From Candidatus Phyllobacterium onerii (GTDB lineage: Bacteria; Pseudomonadota; Alphaproteobacteria; Rhizobiales; Rhizobiaceae): a DNA stretch of 64,000 bases. The stretch is from assembly GCF_028331445.1 (NCBI RefSeq), contig NZ_JAQMHX010000006.1:124001-188000 (forward strand). Direction: 5' to 3'. This document shows, piece after piece, positions 62,162 through 64,000 of this stretch. The notes below the pieces were generated by a model. That model worked only from the letters and a program-made list of their open reading frames with translations, did not search any database and was not told the origin of the DNA. Numbering within the stretch: position 1 is the first letter of the stretch; each line of letters starts with the position of its first letter. Made by a program: the position numbers and the translations under genes.

Positions 62162-63100
62162 CTACTTGAACATGCCACGGAACTGATCGACGTTATCCTT
62201 CGTAACAATTGTTACCGGCACATTGATGATGGGCTCGATTTTTTCGCCCTTCTTCAGCTTGGTCAATGCCTCGATGGCAGCCTTGCCCTCACCGGCAGGA
62301 TCCTGCTGAACAACAGCTGTAACCCAGCCGGCGTCGATGCCTTCAACGGCCTGCTTGGTCAGGTCCCAACCGAATACCTTGACGTCTCCCGTGCGGCCCT
62401 GGCTCGTGACGGCCGAAACGGCACCGACCAGCGCAGGCTCACCCGTCGCATAAAGCGTCGTCATGTCAGGATTGGCGGTCATCAGGTTTTCGGCGGCGGT
62501 CAGAGCCACGTCCTGTACGTTCTGGCCATCGACGGTATCGAGGAAAGTGATCTTCTGGCCACTGTCCGCAACAGCCTTCTTGAAACCGTCCAGACGCTGG
62601 TTCTGAATGAACGAATTGAGCGCGCCAATCACGCCGATCTTGGCAGTTCCCGACAAGTTGGACTTGACGTAGTCAGCATAGAACTTGCCGATGTCTTCGC
62701 CCGCCTTGGTGTTGTCGACACCGACAAAGGCGATGTTGTCACCGTCGGGAATCTGCGCATCGATGGCAATGACCGGGATGCCGGCAGCTTTGGCAGCAGT
62801 GATTGCGGGTTTGACGCCGTTCACATCGATCGCAACCAGGATGATGCCGTCGACCTTCTGGGTGATGTAATTCTCCATGGCGTCATTCTGGGCGCTTGGA
62901 ACATTGTTGGCGTTGAAGATAACCAGTTTGGCGCCGGCCGCGTCGGCGGCTTTCTGTGCACCTTCGTTGATCTGGTTGAAGAAAAGCGCCTGCTGGTTGA
63001 TCGTGACCAGCGCAAAGGTATCGGCCCAGGCGGACGAGCCAACAACAAGAGACATGGCAATGGCCGCAGCGCAGCCCGAAAGTATTTTGGTAAGACGCAT
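62162..63100 (-). CDS. Ribose-type ABC transporter substrate-binding protein
   Basis: 312 aa from the ATG at 63100 (AAGGGGAA upstream). The signal peptide RLTKILSGCAAAIAMSLVVG ends at about SAWA/DT (26/27). The mature type I periplasmic-binding fold has QKVDGIILVAIDVNGVKPAI, IAFVGVDNTKAGEDIG and DVKVFGWDLTKQAVEGID. RbsB-like proteins bind pentoses, hexoses or nucleosides. It is the first transporter gene of the leftward unit and has its own operator region at 63170-63186. Confidence 0.92.
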   Translation of the reverse strand: MRLTKILSGCAAAIAMSLVVGSSAWADTFALVTINQQALFFNQINEGAQKAADAAGAKLVIFNANNVPSAQNDAMENYITQKVDGIILVAIDVNGVKPAITAAKAAGIPVIAIDAQIPDGDNIAFVGVDNTKAGEDIGKFYADYVKSNLSGTAKIGVIGALNSFIQNQRLDGFKKAVADSGQKITFLDTVDGQNVQDVALTAAENLMTANPDMTTLYATGEPALVGAVSAVTSQGRTGDVKVFGWDLTKQAVEGIDAGWVTAVVQQDPAGEGKAAIEALTKLKKGEKIEPIINVPVTIVTKDNVDQFRGMFK

Positions 63101-63169
63101 CCCGATTCCCCTTTTATTTGATGGAACGCCCATGTGAGGGCTTGCTTAAAAACTGAACGCGAGGGCATA

Positions 63170-63186
63170 ATTCAAGAGACTTGAAT
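63170..63186. promoter_or_regulatory. Operator palindrome upstream of the ribose-type ABC unit
   Basis: ATTCAAG-AGA-CTTGAAT, a perfect 17-bp palindrome, followed by further TTGAA/TTCAA half sites at about 63199-63227 (TTTGAAC ... GTTCAAA). It lies 69 bp before the binding-protein start and 69 bp past the stop of the XRE-cupin regulator gene, its likely reader. Confidence 0.7.
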
Positions 63187-63255
63187 GCATGTCAAGTAGT
63201 TTGAACCGACATTGGAACAAGTTCAAATCTAATGCCAAACGGACGGCCGCCGCGC

Positions 63256-63864
63256 TTAGAACGTCGGTGGTGTATTGACCCAGAAGATACTTGCACGCTT
63301 GTTGCCCGTGTTCCGGTAGGAATGGGGCAGATCGGAGTTGAAGACGAATGCGTCGCCTTCCGTCAGCTGAAAGTGTTTTTCGCCGACGGTGAGTTCGACT
63401 TCGCCCGCCAGGATATAGCCCACTTCTTCGCCTGCGTGCTGGATCGGCCCGGCGCTGGCTCCGTCCTTTTCGATATGATGGATGTTGCACTGGAGAAGGT
63501 GTCCAGGTGAATAGGGTATGATGCGCTCCAGCGAGATGCCTTCACCGCGCCGCAAAGGATCGAGTGCAATCAGGGGCCTGGCGCCGGCGCGAAAGACGAT
63601 GCCTTCCTCGCCGTCCGACTCTTCGAACATCCAGCCAATATTGGTTTCGAGGACCTGGACCAATCGGTGTAGCATAGGCAGGGAAGGCGATGCCTTGCCG
63701 TTCTCGATCTTGGACAGGAGGCTTTCTGAACAGTTGGCGGCTTCGGAGAGGGCCTTCAGTGTGAGGCCGCGTGTCTGCCGTGCCAGTTTCAGCCGGATGC
63801 CAAGCCGGGCCGGATTGGTCTCAGTGATACCGTTGGGCTGTTTTTCGAGTTCAATCTTGTTCAT
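63256..63864 (-). CDS. XRE family regulator with C-terminal cupin domain
   Basis: 202 aa. The HTH lies at about 21-75 (RLKLARQTRGLTLKALSEAANC ... LLSKIENGKASPS). The cupin domain is at about 125-195, with HIEKDGASAGPIQHAGEEVGYILAGEVEL carrying the metal-type His/Glu positions and GDAFVFNSDLPHSYRN. This PuuR-like class senses a small ligand in the cupin. It is directly upstream of the ABC unit and reads the same way, so it probably controls the operator at 63170-63186. Confidence 0.9.
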   Translation of the reverse strand: MNKIELEKQPNGITETNPARLGIRLKLARQTRGLTLKALSEAANCSESLLSKIENGKASPSLPMLHRLVQVLETNIGWMFEESDGEEGIVFRAGARPLIALDPLRRGEGISLERIIPYSPGHLLQCNIHHIEKDGASAGPIQHAGEEVGYILAGEVELTVGEKHFQLTEGDAFVFNSDLPHSYRNTGNKRASIFWVNTPPTF

Positions 63865-63907
63865 GCCTTGCCTGACCTGTCATGCTGGTCATTGGGTTGT
63901 GAATTCG

Positions 63908-63928
63908 TAAATCTGGTCAGCAGATTTA
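63908..63928. promoter_or_regulatory. Palindrome upstream of the XRE-cupin regulator
   Basis: TAAATCTG-GTCAG-CAGATTTA, perfect 8-bp arms, 44 bp before the regulator start. It differs in sequence from the site at 63170, so another regulator or a divergent gene beyond the window edge may use it. Confidence 0.55.
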
Positions 63929-64000
63929 GAGTAGACGACCTCGCATACCTTGGCGCTCATGACCTGACAATGCAAGGTCAATCCCATTTCGTGTCGCCGA

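Noticed and set aside
62132-63121. 329-aa open frame on the plus strand opposite the ribose-type binding protein
   Set aside because: Antisense shadow; the minus-strand frame has a signal peptide, family motifs and operon context.
1-64000. Search for tRNA, rRNA, CRISPR arrays, transposases, integrases and phage genes
   Set aside because: No cloverleaf-type TTCGAATC/TTCAAATC context with matching stems, no repeated spacer pattern and no recombinase motif was noticed. This is by eye only, so a degenerate remnant could be missed.

Overview
The window is about 64 kb of a high-GC alphaproteobacterial chromosome or large replicon. Gene content points to the Hyphomicrobiales (rhizobia, Brucella/Ochrobactrum and Phyllobacterium relatives): DUF982, DUF2188 and DUF3175 proteins, a long PstC/PstA pair, GbcAB, half-size ribose-type ABC ATPases and EcfG-type promoters (GGAAC-N16-CGTT). 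The genus cannot be fixed by reading alone. I see no rRNA, tRNA, CRISPR array, transposase, phage gene or replication origin. This is accessory metabolism plus stress and ion homeostasis.

Layout. 1-3866: end of a sugar ABC operon (binding protein tail, two permeases, a tagatose/psicose-epimerase-like isomerase, a Gfo/Idh/MocA oxidoreductase). 3886-5487: a small secreted protein and a LacI repressor. 5512-10906: two LacI-type sites and an Afu/Fbp-like ABC operon ending in an inositol-monophosphatase-family gene, which suggests uptake and dephosphorylation of a sugar phosphate. 11094-14824: PPK2, an HSL-type esterase, a DMT exporter and an ICMT-like methyltransferase. 14853-18732: SDR, alpha/beta hydrolases, a TMEM175-like channel and a CGNR regulator, tied together by tandem GTAACC-N19-GGTTAC sites. 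18757-22138: LysR and glycine-betaine demethylase GbcAB. 22193-25478: DUF982 twins, GST, DUF2188, aldo/keto reductase and NUDIX.

25784-32075 is a complete pstSCAB-phoU-phoB operon behind a three-repeat Pho box. 32116-38978 is a stress island (YciF-like ferritin-fold protein, ABM/GGCT pair, SDR, DUF3175, DUF427, UdgX, PQQ-type sugar dehydrogenase, several tiny membrane proteins) with repeated EcfG-type promoters. 39022-48033 is a kdp operon with a KdpE-like box, two tiny KdpF-like genes, an extra 61-codon membrane gene wedged between kdpA and kdpB, kdpDE, and a ptsN paralogue. 48037-51785 holds a TRAP transporter (QM, no P) with a 52-aa membrane protein and a DapA-family aldolase. 52002-57112: GFA protein, aldo/keto reductase, ClC channel, SDR and GlxA-type regulator. 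57102-63864 is a seven-gene leftward unit: XRE-cupin regulator, ribose-type ABC importer, phosphotriesterase-like hydrolase, glutamine-amidotransferase-like protein and M20 carbamoylase-like enzyme, likely an uncharacterised catabolic pathway.

The strongest candidates for something new are the kdpA-kdpB small protein, the GTAACC-N19-GGTTAC regulon, the 57-64 kb catabolic unit and the UdgX stress operon. All function calls come from reading motifs and context; no database search was run.
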